Assembly (NCBI RefSeq): GCF_000226095.1
Contig: NC_016472.1
Coordinates: forward strand, 4,836,001 to 4,900,000
Direction: 5' to 3'
Source of the DNA: Thermothelomyces thermophilus ATCC 42464
Lineage: Eukaryota; Ascomycota; Sordariomycetes; Sordariales; Chaetomiaceae
DNA: 64,000 nucleotides
The notes below the pieces were generated by a model that worked only from the letters and a program-made list of their open reading frames with translations, was not told where the DNA came from and ran no database searches. This document shows, in pieces, positions 46,936 to 59,932 of the stretch. The translations under genes were made by a program, and so were the position numbers. Numbering within the stretch: the stretch's first letter is position 1; the number at the start of each line of letters is the position of its first letter.

Positions 46936-47699
46936 CGATGCCCTTCCTTTAAGGCTTTCGACCTAAAAGCCTATCTTAGGCCGTTTTAAATAGCGCTAAT
47001 ATTCTTTTCTACGTATACCTTGTAATTTTTCCCTTTTTCTGTATTACTAGTAACTAATAAGATAGTAGATTATATCTCTAAGCGTCGATCTTCGAAATCC
47101 TAATAGCATGCTACGCTTGCTTCTTTTATTGATTCTTCTAGTATAGACGTTATACTGTATTTGTAGTATTTTAAGCGGAACTTGGCTTGTCGTATAGCGT
47201 TAGGCTCTTCTTGCTATAGCAAATACATACATTAGGGTCGTTCTTACGATAGTTCTAATGTAGCATCTGCTTATTTATAGCCTTGTTTGTTACCTTAGTA
47301 TTTATAGCTAATTTTTCATAGTAATGAAGATTATATCTAAATAGAAACGTATAGAATAAGAAGAGGCCGATACTAAAGAGGCCCTTTTTATTCTTTAGAC
47401 TTAACTTTAGATAGCTATTAGTCGATTAGCTTATCTTCGTCGCTAGAAACGTTTCTTAAAGAAGCGGGGTTCTAAGCTATTTCATCGAGGTATATAGTCT
47501 CTAGAGGAAATAGAGGCAGAAGAACGGAGGGTATAGAATTCCAAGGCACATATTATTAGTAACGTACGGTCCTAGGGTGCTAACGTCCTGTTTAATTAGT
47601 CCTCTTTAGGCCTAGATTTATTAGAGGCTGACTTGGCCGTTTTGTCTAAGCTAGTGCCTACGGTCGATCTAGGTTCTAGTAGTAGAACTATTCTAGTTT

Positions 47700-47830
47700 C
47701 TTAGGGTAGTTTAAATTCTTAACTAGTTTCTATAAGTTGTCCTCTAATCTAAAATTAAGCTATTTAACTAGATACTATAGTTCCCTATTAATAATACGTA
47801 AATCTAGAATTTCTTTAATATTCTATTCTT
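47700..47830 (-). pseudogene. X chromodomain remnant
   Basis: The minus strand reads IKEILDLR, then YLVK-stop-LNF and LEDNL, with TAG at the conserved Trp. Confidence 0.7.
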
Positions 47831-47921
47831 CCTCTTTGTTCTCTGCTTCGATATATATAGCAACCTTAGCGTTCTTTAGTACTAGTTTGAGAAGTGAAAT
47901 ATAAAAAACATCTGTCCGTAG

Positions 47922-48200
47922 TTATATAGATGATAGTAACGATAGTCGGTAGTTAGATGTCGAAATTCGTTCTTTGATAACGAAAGGTCTGACCTTTTTA
48001 AAGTCTAGCTTCGTACTTAGTCGTTTAGTTCGTAGGTTCCGTGCGATTAGATAGACTTTATCTCTTCTCTTTAGGCAAGGTCCCTTAAGCCTATATTTAT
48101 CGTAGTAGTTCTTTATTTTGGTCCCGACAAACTCGAGTTCCTTTTTAAGCTTCTTATATAATATATATATCTGTTTTACTTTGACTACTACTCTTGGCAT
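47922..48200 (-). pseudogene. X integrase C-terminal remnant (longest surviving frame in the block)
   Basis: An open 92-residue stretch containing YYDKYRLKGP, DKVYLIARNLRTKR and KLDFKKVRPFVI, the usual end of a gypsy integrase. It is a piece of the element, not a host gene. Confidence 0.85.
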
Positions 48201-49939
48201 TATAACCTCTAGTCCTTGTTTAAGGTCTGCTTTGTATCTATAATTCGTAAAGAACGGTATAACTTTAGTTGTTTCTATTAGCGTTATATTATAAGCGAGT
48301 TATACTATTAGTAATAGTATAACCTAGTTATCTTACTAGTAGTTGACATAAGAACAGAGGTACTACTCGATAACTTAGTTTAGTTACTCTATTTGTCCGT
48401 TAGTCTATAGGTAATATACTATTAATAGCTTACTATTAATGCCTAATCGTTATATTAATACTTACTAGAACTTCGATACGAACTTGGTATCTCTATTAAT
48501 AATCTATTCTTATAGTTAAGTGTATATTAATACGACTTGCCAATAGATTACGTCTACTAGTTATTCCGCTATCTAGGACTCCTTGTAGGGAAAGAAGTAT
48601 ATCTATTTAATTAGGCAGTCTACTATAGTAAAAATACTATTATAGATTACCCCTATAGCCGTATCCTTAGATTCTAGTAGTTTTATAATGAAGTCTATTA
48701 TAACTAAACTCTATAGTTTGTCAGCTATTAGTAATAGCTAAAGTAGCCTATATAGCTTATATTATACCATTTTACTTCGATTGTAGATATTATAGTTCTA
48801 TATGACTTCCTTAACTTGTATTGTTAACTATAGAAAGTCGTAGTGTTTTTTGACTTATACGATAGTCTTCGTGACTTCTTTATATCCTCCGAGTTTCGAT
48901 TTGTAGAGTTCTCGAATCATTTATAGCTATTAATCCCCATTATAGATATATATTTTGCCTTGGTACCAGAGTTTCCTATTTCTTTCTTTCACTCTATTAG
49001 GTACCACTAGTCTAGGTGCTACTTAATACTATATCTCGTTAATCCTTTCTTCTCGAAAGATTATACAACATTCTAGGAACGAGTCGAGTAAATCGTCTTC
49101 TACGGGTATCTACGTTTTATAATATAGCGTTCCGTCTATTCGTTCCTTAAATAATAGTGGCATTATTTCCGTTTGTCCTTCCGTATAATCTATTCATCGA
49201 CTTAAGGCATTCGCTTGTACGTTCTCTTTACCCTTCTTATAGCAGATCTTGAAATTGAATTCTATAAGGAATTCTGCCTATCATATTTGTCGTCTGTTAA
49301 GCTCCTTCGTTGTTATAAAGTACTATAAATTCCTATAATCTATATATACTTATACTAGTTTAATTATACTACTAAGGTATAGTCGCTATTCCTTAAAAGC
49401 TTTAATAATCGTAAGTAGTTCTTTATTATAGATCGGATAATTAAGATATAGTCTATCGAGCTTCTTTAAAAAGAAGGCTATAGGATGTAACTTCCCTTGT
49501 TTGTCTTGCTGTCCTAACTATCCTCCAATAGCGTAGTCTAAAGCGTCTATCTCTACCTCGAATAGCTTCCTAGGGTCTAGTAATATTAGTACTAGATCTT
49601 TAGTAATGGTGTTATAGATCTACATAAATGCTTGCTTATATTACTCTTCCTATTAGAATTTAGTATTTTTCTTAGTAAGTTCGTATAAAGGTTATACAAT
49701 CGCTCTAAAGTTCCCAATAAATATCCGGTAGAAGTTTATGAACCTAATAAAACTTTATACTTCTATAACTAATATCGGTCGTAGCTAATCCTTAATGGCT
49801 TTAACCTTTAAGGGTTCTATCCGGATTTATCCTAGGGATATTTTATATCTTAAAAATACCGTTTTCCTAACGTGGAATTTACTCTTTTCCTTATTAACTA
49901 ATAGCTTGTACATATATAACGCGTCTAGTACTACTTTCA

Positions 49940-50030
49940 CGTACTTCTAGTATTTATCTATTGTCTTAAAGAAGATAAGTATATCGTCAAGATAATATAT
50001 TATAAATTTGTTAAGAAAGGGTCGGATAGC
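49940..50030 (-). pseudogene. X reverse-transcriptase active-site remnant
   Basis: IIYYLDDILIFFKTID on the minus strand; the catalytic Asp pair is intact. Confidence 0.8.
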
Positions 50031-53000
50031 TTGATTAATTAGAGCTTAGAACGTTACTAGCGTATTTGTAAGTCCGAATAATATAATAAGGTACTTATAG
50101 TAGCTATAGGATATCCTAAAGGCCGTTTTCTACTTATCGCCTTCTTTAATCTATATATAATTATAGGCCGATAGCAAGTCAAGATACGTAAAATATTAGG
50201 CTCCTACTAACTAATCTTAGAGCTATAAGATTAGTAGTAACAGGTATTAGTTTTTCACGGTCTATTTGTTAAGTTACCGATAGTCGACGTATAACTATAG
50301 CTTTCCATCTTTTTTAGGTATAAACAGAATTAGGTAGCCTACTAGCGATATCAACAGGCAGATATATCCTCTTTAAAGGTTCTCCTCTAAATATCGCTTA
50401 AGTTCTTCGTTCTATATCTAGCTTATATAGTAAATCTTAAAGAACTTTAGTTATACTCCTTCCTTAAGCTTAATCTCGTGATCCTATAGGCTATATTCTA
50501 ATAATCCTTCTAGATATTTCGGTTCAAATGCTAGGTGTCCCTTATACTCCTTTAGTACTTCCCTAGTCTTGTCTCGTTTCTCGGTTTTCTGATAGTATAT
50601 AAACTTGGTTCTGTCTATAGCGATACTAGCGATTTCTCCTATCTTAACCTACTACTCTAGTTACAGTGCTTTATATTTATTAATGGAGAGAATAGCTATC
50701 GGTAGTTTAGCTTGTTCCTCCTATTATAATATTAGTATTATTATATCGCTTCTTCTAGAGTCTGTAATAGTCTGCCTACCATTGTCTGCCTCTTATAGTA
50801 GATCTATAGGATATGCCTTCCCTTGAGCATTATCTGCTTACGATCCTTGTATACTCCCTATCTTGCTAGTTAAATACGACTCTATTCGGGGTTATAGGTA
50901 GCTACTATTCTTCTAACCAATGTCTAGGTTATAATCTTTATACTATAATAATTCCAATATTATATCTTTGTCGTTACCTATGTCTATAATACTAAATACG
51001 ATTACTATAGTCTTCCTTACTATAGTAATGTTAATCGGTTCGGTCTCCCTACATATCTATTACATTAGAAATAGCCCTTTGACTATACTATACTTCCGCT
51101 TTATTCTCTAGGGTATCTGTAGCTAATTTATAAGTGTCGGCGAAATTAGGTTTATCTCTACTCTACTATCTACTAGTATAAGCATTTTATACTATTTCTA
51201 TTATACTATTATCTATAGTCACTTGTCTTACTACCGTCGTCTAAAGATTATAGCGATTTCCCATATTTCTGCTAGGAGGTCTTAATATAATAGTTTCTTA
51301 TGCTAGTTCCTTCTATACTATACTACCACTTGCTACTATATAGGTGTTAATAGTTTTCGGACCCCTTAAAGGGCCTTGACCTATTTTCTAGGTTAGTATT
51401 AACCTCTTTAGTTATTCGGCTAATAGCGGCTTTATTAATTATACTTATTTCTGTAAGCTATTAAGTGCTTATAGCTTCCTACTATTAGGTCTATTCTACT
51501 TTCTATTATACGTACTATAGCTTTATCCAAAGCTCTCGAATTCGTAATTTCTTTCTATCTACATAATAGAGGCAATCGTTACTCTAGCACGAGTCTTATA
51601 TGTCTCGTCCTATTCCGTAGTACCTAGGCTAGGCTCATTTTAGAACTACTATAATGCCTTCTAGATCGCGGGCTTCGATCTTCTAGAGCAATTCGGCCGC
51701 TCTGTTTCTAGTATTATAGACCTATTCTATAGGGCGGAGGCTTCTATCCTCATTTCCTTGTCAGGTCGGCTAGTGATTGTTTTCGAATTTGTTACGAAAG
51801 TAGTATTAGTATCTGTATAATATATACTAGAACCAGGGCACTTATACATATGCCTCGTATTAAAGGTATGGTTATATAGTATTACCTAGGAGGTATTAGA
51901 ACTCTTTCTCGAATCCTTCCTACTATATATAGACTATAGATATCTTAACGCTAAGGTAGGAATGTTTCTTCTAGTAGTTTTCCTACGTATATTTGTTTTT
52001 TCCATAGTTCACGTATATAAACTAGTACTCTAGGTTCCGTATATTATAGCTAAGTTGCTAGTCGTTAAAATACTTGGCGTAGCTATCAGGCCTATTATAT
52101 ATCATAGACTGTTCCTCTTTGATAGTTTCTACGATACGTCAGAGTTCCCTTATCTCGTCCCTTATCTTATCGCTCTACTAGACAAGTCGAATCAAGCGTC
52201 TATCCTATTCGCGTAGTTCCGTATTAAGCCAGAAAACTTTATTACAATACTATTCGATTTATTCCTAGAGGAATAGAATATTAGGTCTAGGTCTTTCAAT
52301 TCCTTAGGTATCGGTTATCTATAATCTATCCCGCCTCTATATAACTATAAAACCCTACTACCTTAAGGCCGGGAGAATCGAAATTAGTAATATATACTCT
52401 CCTACCATATCTTATTTGGCAAGACTTATCTCTAGGTCTATAGTAACTAGTTTAGAGTATAGTACTTATTCGTCTTTACTATTACTATTATATCTAAGAC
52501 TATCTATATTACTATCCCTATTTTCGTAGCTTATAGCCGCTACTTCGATGACATCCTTAGTAGTTTTATTAATGACTATAATTTCCTTTCTAGGGACTAT
52601 TTTCCATTCTTTCTTTAGGCTTTAGCATTCTTATTTATAGTGTCCTTTCTTTCTATAGTTATAATAGATAATATTAGACTTGTCTTTAGTCGTCTTTTTC
52701 CTATCCTACTTCTATACTATATCTATATCTATAGCCCTAGGATATATTCTATACAAGGTATTAACGTATACTCGTTTTTTCTTGTCATTAGCCTTGACTA
52801 TAGTTCTATTTATTTGACCTCGTTTCTACTACTCTTATATATAGAGTCAATTATCGATTCTAATAGCCTATATAATATATTTATCTAGGGTCTTAGGCTA
52901 ATTATACTTATATAGCTTATCTTTAACCTTTTCCTTTAAGCTATTATAGAATAGTTATATTAATATCTTATCGTTAAGCTAAGACTTAAGTATGTCCTAT

Positions 53001-53622
53001 CTAAACTATATAGTATAGGAGGCTATTAACTTAGTCTATCGGAGATTAACAAGTCTTTCTTATATATAAATCTTCTTATTTTTATCGCTAAAAACCTTCT
53101 AAAGCTCTTTTTTGAAACGGTTATAGGATCAAAAGACTACCTATATAAATATATCTCGATCGTCTTTATCTTCCTTAGTAAGATAGTCATTCTATATAGG
53201 CTTAAACCATCTAAGTGCCTTGCCCTCTAGTCTTGTAGCTATATAGAGGACTTTAGCTTTATCGTCTAGAAACTTATTATCATTAAGCCAAAAGTAAGAT
53301 TAGAGGTTTATTAGGAACTTTACGAGATCCTCCTTAGTTCCTCTATATTTACTAGGTAGTTCGATCTTAATACGGCTCGCTTTAGCGCCTTCGAGTACCT
53401 TGATTTTGGCGTAGGCCTTGTTAACTAGCTTCTATAAGTGCTTTTCGCCATTCTTAAGTTCCTTAATTCGAGCTTAAGCAGCCTTGTCTCTCTAGTCTAA
53501 CTCCTAGATCCGCTAATAGAGTTAACCAAGCTAGGCAAGTAGCTATTCGGCCGTAACATTAGTAGTTATATCGATATTAAGGTCAAAATTACCTTCGTCC
53601 TAAACTATAATGGAACAAAGGG

Positions 53623-53634
53623 AGTAATAGCAAC
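53623..53634 (-). promoter_or_regulatory. X putative self-priming primer-binding site
   Basis: GTTGCTATTACT on the minus strand, one base past the 5' LTR. It is an exact 12-nt complement of the LTR transcript sequence at 53,808-53,819. Confidence 0.65.
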
Positions 53635-53807
53635 GTATAACGAACCTAACTTAGACTTCTTCTAAAAGGGTTTAGACGAAGGTAGATTAAGCAGGACAAG
53701 CGTACAGGTCGTCTAAGGGATTTGGTAAAGCCAAAGGGTTTATAATAATACTAGAGTTATCTCTTATAGTAATTAGCGGTGCTTGGTATAAGTACTGTGA
53801 TTGTGGG

Positions 53808-53819
53808 GTTGCTATTACT
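53808..53819 (-). promoter_or_regulatory. X presumed 5' end of transcript, complementary to the primer site
   Basis: AGTAATAGCAAC on the minus strand. In Tf1-type elements the first about 11 nt of the RNA pair with the primer site and act as primer. The position relative to the TATA box fits a transcript start. Confidence 0.5.
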
Positions 53820-53856
53820 AGTAAACTCTTAGAGTCTACTATAACGAGTGACTATC

Positions 53857-53871
53857 TATATATATATATAA
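53857..53871 (-). promoter_or_regulatory. TATA-rich box in the X LTR
   Basis: Alternating TA run in the LTR, just before the shared R-U5 part on the minus strand. Present in the Y LTR too. Confidence 0.5.
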
Positions 53872-54064
53872 TCCTAGAATTACTAATGGTTGTGGTGATC
53901 CTCTGTACTGGCTTACCTGGCTTATATTATGAGCTAGTGATCCTCTGCTAGGATCATTTCTTGCCAAGTGTAATCCTGTCCTGATTGGCCTATCATTCCT
54001 GCTGTCCTATTGGCCTGTTAGGGAGGCGGCTTAGGCGGCGTCCTATATGTATATTTTCGTAACA

Positions 54065-54069
54065 ATAAA
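54065..54069. repeat. element X target-site duplication, right copy
   Basis: ATAAA, directly after the X LTR end. Confidence 0.85.
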
Positions 54070-55044
54070 CGATATAGTTATTACTTTTGAGGTAGTTAAG
54101 AAATACTACTAGTCTAATATAGGCTTTATTAGTAATAGTAGTAAGAAGATTACTTTTATAGGAACCTGTTTGTTTTTGCTTATAATTTAGTATAGATATT
54201 AATATATTTATAGGAGTAATAGCTAGTATATAGTAAGTTTATAACTAATTATGAGTATATAATTATAGCTACTAATCTATAGCCTAAGTTTAATATTAGT
54301 ATAGTATATTTAATTACATTTTAGTTTACCTAATTATTTATTAATATAGTATAGGTACTATATAATCTTATAATCTAGTAGTATTTACTATTACCTTGTC
54401 TAGAGCCTATTAATAAAGGTTATATCACTTGGTAAATAGCTAAGTATAAGTTCGTTATTAAACTAGGTATACTTATAGTAAGAGCCCTAGGTAGTAAGGG
54501 CAAGGCAGCCCGATTTTTAGGCAAATATACGGTAGACTTAGAGTTTATCTTCTATAGTAGCTTTTAATAGGGTTTTTAAGGTAGTAAAACTTTGTCTTAT
54601 TTTCATTTTTTTTAATTATATAAAATAGATACCCTTTTAGCCCCAAATTAGTATTATAGATTTACTCTACTAGTTCATAGTACTATGATATAAATGTTTT
54701 TTTTTACTAATTTTAGTATCTCTAATAAGGCCTTCTTTACTATAGTTTCAATATAATGTTAATTTATAATATAGTTCTCCATAATATAGCTTAGGGCCCC
54801 TCCTAGGGTGCCCTTCTCTAGGCATTTTCTACAGTATTTCGATTACAGTCTTAGGGTATATTACTATAGTAACGCGCTACCCTACCTAGCGTACTTTTCC
54901 TTAGGATATATATCCAGGCGTTTTCCGCGGGCGCCCTCTTCCTAGCCTCTTCTTATGCTTTTCCGTACCGTATTATAGGCGCTCTATAGTCATAGTACGC
55001 TTTTTAAACTTATATACTTTACTCTATATATTGGCGATGTCTTC

Positions 55045-55180
55045 TTTGTCTACCTATTGGTTAAATTTAAAGGGCTATTCCTTCTACTTTACTAGGAACT
55101 AACGGGTTCTACTACTGGCCTACTTTGCTAAAACCTCCTTAACCTCCTATTCTTTATCGTCTTTAAGTTCCGGTATTGGT
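55045..55180 (-). pseudogene. element A chromodomain remnant
   Basis: The minus strand reads EVKEVLAK, ASSRTR-stop-FLVK-stop-KE and PFKFNQ. The stops sit where the family has Trp. Confidence 0.75.
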
Positions 55181-57009
55181 ATTTATTTTGTCTTATTTTG
55201 ACTATATAAGTGTTATAGTTCGAGTAGGGAAATAGGGAAGACGTTATATAGCTAGGTATATTATATAGGTAACGTTAGCCAATATACTAGTAAACTAACT
55301 AAGTCAAGTACCTAAAATAGGTTAATAAATTTAGAGGTTAATTTTTTAGGTATCTTTAGCTTAAGATTCTAGGTCAAGAGTAGGACAAAGTTGCCTCTCT
55401 TAAATACCTTTCTTTAATGCTTTCGGTCGTAGTAAATTTTATAATTTTAGATAGCTTCCTTCTAATATACTTTTAGTTATTTTTATAGTGCTTGTAATTT
55501 CTTGATTTTTTTTATTACGTTAGGGTGGTACCTCCCTTTTAGCGAATTGTCCCTAATTCGTAATAAAATTAGAGGGTTATAGCCTATTAATGCTCGAAAA
55601 AAGGGTAGTCTAGTGGTTATATTAATAGTATTATTATATATAAACTCTACTTCTAAGAGGATTTGTACCCAAATTATAAGGTTTGCTATAGTAAAATAAT
55701 AGAGGTATTATATAAGTGTTTAGTTACCTTACTTGGTTTAGCTATTAGTTTAAGGGTAAAATGCTATAGAGAGCTTCCTAGTAATGTAGTTTAGGTAGTA
55801 GAGATCTGCCTAAAATTAGGAAGTAAATATAGAGCTATAATTACTTATATAGCCTTCTAACATACTATACTTAAGTTTAATCTCCTTATAAATTAGCTTA
55901 GTAAGCCGGTAACTTATAATATTTAAATTAATAACAAAGAATCGGTTTATCTTAATATAGTAGTCTATAACTATAAGTATAGTATTCTTTTCCTTTACTT
56001 AGAAATTTACTATAGGAAAACCTATAATTATATCTATACTAATCTCTTACTAGGGTTAGTTAGGGATCGGTAGGGATTCTAAGCTACTATAACCTTAATA
56101 CTATCTTAGCTTATTTGTTTAGTAAATATAGTAGGTTTGGTACTAATGTCTAACATCTCTTATTAGGCCTAGCTAGTCAAACTTCCTTTAAATAAGTTTA
56201 CTAGTTCTTTTAGGGCCAAAGTACCTAGCTTTAGCATTATTATAATATAACTAGAGGATTTCTTGCCTTATAGCTTCTTCTTTAGGAATATAAAGTGCTC
56301 TTTTATAGAGTAGCTTGCTATCGTATCTTAAGGACTATAGTTTAGCTTTACTACTGTTTCGCTAGCCTTTTATTATACCCTTTTCTAGGCCTTCCCTTAC
56401 TCTTTAGATTAAGAGGTCTGATCTTTAGAGCTCTGAAATATACTCTCTAAGTATTTATAATAGTTAGATAGTAGAAGCTAATTCTAGTCTTACTATCTCT
56501 TTAGCCTATCTTTATAATATAATTAGCTTTCTTTTAAGGTATACTTGTTCTATATCGTATAATCCCTTTGGATTAACTTTTAATAACTAGACTCTAATTT
56601 AATATTAAAAAGATCATAAAACTCTCTATACTTCTTATACCTTTTTATAGTTTACTATCTTTCTTTAGATTATAGGTAATTATTCTTAGTTCCCAAAAGA
56701 ATTATCTTCTTTATAATCTAATCTTCTTAAAGGGCTATCTATAGGATTTTACTTCCCTAGCTAGTACTTAATAGTAAAATCAAAGCCTAATAAATATATA
56801 TATTATCTAGCTTAATAACTATTAAGTTAGATTTATCTTATAAATCCTTATAAATTATCATAATTTAAATAGACTATAATTTTATAAGGATTTCCTATTA
56901 AATAGTATTACTAGTGCTTAAAGCCTTTTATAATCGCTATTATTTCCTTGTTAGGGGTATTATAATGGTAGGCTAGTCTTAAGAACTTAGCTAACCAAAA
57001 TATAATGAG

Positions 57010-57560
57010 ATGTTTTCGAGAGTCCTCTACTTATTATAATAAGACGGCCCCTATTATAAACGTAGAAGCGTCTATTTCGATGGTTATCGGCTTTTTAGAA
57101 TCGAAATACCAGAGAACCGGTGCCGATTTGAAGTAGTTCTTAATTTCTTGAAATGCTCTTTGTTCCTTAAGGTTAAACTAGACTTCTCCCGGTTTCTTCC
57201 CCTTTTCTAGCCCCTTTAGTAGACTTATTAGGGGGTAGGCGATCTGTAAAAAATTGCGAATAAATTTCTAATAAAAATTAATAAATCCAAGAAATACCTA
57301 AATATCGTAATGGGTCTAGGGTTCTGGCTATTTCTCCATTATTTCAATTTATACTAGGTCTATTATGATTCCTTGCCGATTTACTATAAATCTAAGGAAG
57401 TTAACTTAATCCTTATAAAATAAACATTTACTAGGTTTATAATATAGTTATATATTCTATAGTTATTTAAGGATCTTTTAGATATATTTTATATATATTT
57501 TACGGTTAGGTGAAAAAATCAAGATATTATCTAAATAAACTATATAAAATTTGTTAAGTA
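57010..57560 (-). pseudogene. element A reverse-transcriptase and RNase H remnant
   Basis: YIVYLDNILIFS (57,510-57,546; the second Asp is now Asn) followed on the minus strand by IEIDASTFIIGAVLL (57,041-57,083), the start of RNase H. Confidence 0.8.
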
Positions 57561-59932
57561 GTCTACCTAATGCTTAATAAATATAATTTTAAAAAGTAGC
57601 TAATATATTTATTAGACCAAATAGTATAACTAAATACTTAAATAATCTATAGCGAGTTTGAAAGGCGGTTTTCTATTTATCCCTTTCTTATACTTGAATC
57701 TGGTAATAAGCGTCTTTAATATTAAGCTTAGTAAAAAATTAAACGCCGGAAGTATAGTTAAGGATCTCCGAAATAAGAGGTAATAGGTAGCGATTCTTCT
57801 GGATAATCTTATTAAGTCCTTAGTAATTAATATAAAAATAAAGGCTTCTATCTCTTTTAGATATAAATAGGACTAGACTAGCTACTAAACTCTTGGAAGG
57901 TTAAATCCTCCCCTTAGTAAGGTTTTTATCAAAAGTAAGGTTTTTATCTAAGTATTCCTATAGTATACTAAGTTTATACTAGGATAAGGGGTAAATCGGT
58001 CTAATTAGAGGAGTCGTCCCTAGTTATAGGTCGATCTTATAGTTAGTTACTTTAAACGAAGGAAGGATACTCGAATTTAATATATCTATTATATCGGGGT
58101 AAAGTCTCGTAACTTAGGGGGAATTTCTTCCGGGTTTCCTAAGGGTTTTGGTTCTTCCTTGTCAAGGACTGGATCTATAGGGACATCTAAGATAGTAATT
58201 AATATAAAGACCTAGGCTCCCCTTCGGCAGTCCTTTTCTATTCTTTTAAAGTACTAGAGTCGGGCTATCTCGGTTTCTAGTAGAAACTACTAGCGATTCT
58301 CTATTAGGAATAATAAGATGGTAAGATTACTAAGTATAGGTACTTCTAATAAAACCGGCAAGGTTTTAATATCATGGCTAATGATAATATAGGGGTAATT
58401 ATATTAATATATAATTCTATATTTGTCGGTTAATATAATTAGTACCTAATATACTTTATAGAATGCTATAACCATTTCGTTAAATTATTAAATTATAGGT
58501 AGAATATAGGTAAGTTATTTTAGTTAGTATTTCTAAATAAGGTTAAAGTCTATAATATTTACTTCCATATAAGAATCTAGGTCTACTATTGTCGAAACGC
58601 CTTTATATATATTTATTATAATAGCTATATATATATATTCTCTTTTTAGGTCATCCCTTATAGCTATTCTTATAGTATTAGGGTCTACTATAAGTAACTC
58701 CTATTTCCCTAGTAAAAATAGCCTAAACCCTAGTAATTAAGGTATTAGCCCTGTTAGTAAGAGGTAATCTATACTATTTCTAGGCATTCTCTTGTAAAAT
58801 GTCCCTCCTTTCTATATTGGAAATATGAGCTATTACTTTATATCTTTAGAGTAGGGGTTAATATAAGGTTTAAGGCACCTTATAGGGCTAGTTATAGCTT
58901 CGTTATAGGTTTAGTTTAATAGTAAGACAATAATATATAAAAATGTAATATATTAGGCATATAATGTAGTTAATCTTAAATTAGTAGTAAAAAGAGGGTA
59001 GTCTAACCATGATTTGGTCATTAGAAGCTATATTAGATTTATAATACTAACTATACCATTCCTTTTCATATCTCTAGGCAGTAGGTATAATAATAGTTAA
59101 TATATTAAATAAGGAAAGGTAATAGCTTAGTATAGAAGCTTAAGGCTTAGCTTTTCTTATCCTAGTAGGGAAACTAAGCTTTAAAGAATTCGAGGTAATA
59201 GTAAAGATCCTATAAAGACTAGCTATTTTACTAGTAAGCCGAATTTAAAGCTTTAGCTACTTAAGATACCTAGTCCATAAGGTCAATTATATAGGCGTTT
59301 ATCTGCTCTTCGAATAGAGTCTAGTTACCTTCTAACTAATTATACTCTTTAGGTAATATATTCTAATAATAGCTATATTAATAGTTCTAAGGTTACTTAT
59401 TTATATAATTAAATATAAATAGGATATAATTCTACAAAGTCTTAAACTACCTAGGGTCTCCCTAAAAAGTATATTATAAATCTTAAAGCTACTCTTACTA
59501 TTACTAATAGATTATTATATTAATAAATCGAATTAGATTAGTAACCTTAATAGCCTTAGAATAGTATCTTAAGTCATTAGAATTAGAGGATTTAGTAGGT
59601 AATCGGGGTCATTTTAAGCCCTTTATACGGTCTAGTAGTCCTAACTTCTCTAGTAAGAACTTTTCCTAATCTTATAACTACTATAGCCTTTCTAGCTCCT
59701 TAACCTAGCCTTCTAGATTCTAGATAAGCTCTTCGCGGTTAGGGCCTTACATTAAGGGCTCTAAATTAGGGGATATTAGGATATAAAGAGGGGGTTTAGA
59801 ATGGTTTTACGGCCGATATTAGGCTAAAAGGGTCTTACTTTAGCTTAAGGGTTCTTCCTCTAGTCTTATAGGCATTAAATGGCTAAGTGACGATACTATC
59901 TCGATTAACAAAGGGTAGGAAGGATTAGAAAC

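Larger units (their letters stand above)
38877..54064 (-). mobile_element. element X: chromovirus-type Ty3/gypsy retrotransposon carrying nested Y
   Basis: 429-bp LTRs (the left one split by Y) and perfect ATAAA duplications. About 7.56 kb without Y. Minus orientation: polypurine tract complement at 46,936-46,950, reverse transcriptase YLDDILIF near 49,965-50,010, integrase core IINRDTKF near 48,480-48,510, a surviving 92-residue open frame of the integrase C-terminus at 47,922-48,200, and a chromodomain near 47,700-47,830. A primer site at 53,623-53,634 is complementary to the element's own LTR. Confidence 0.92.
53636..54064 (-). repeat. element X 5' LTR (right)
   Basis: 429 bp, starting TATAACGAACC and ending TTTTCGTAACA. 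It holds a TATA-rich box (53,857-53,871) about 40 nt upstream of the presumed transcript start at 53,819. Confidence 0.93.

Noticed and set aside
47922-48200. 92-residue open frame as a possible host gene
   Set aside because: Its sequence is the C-terminus of a gypsy integrase and lies in the right place in element X.
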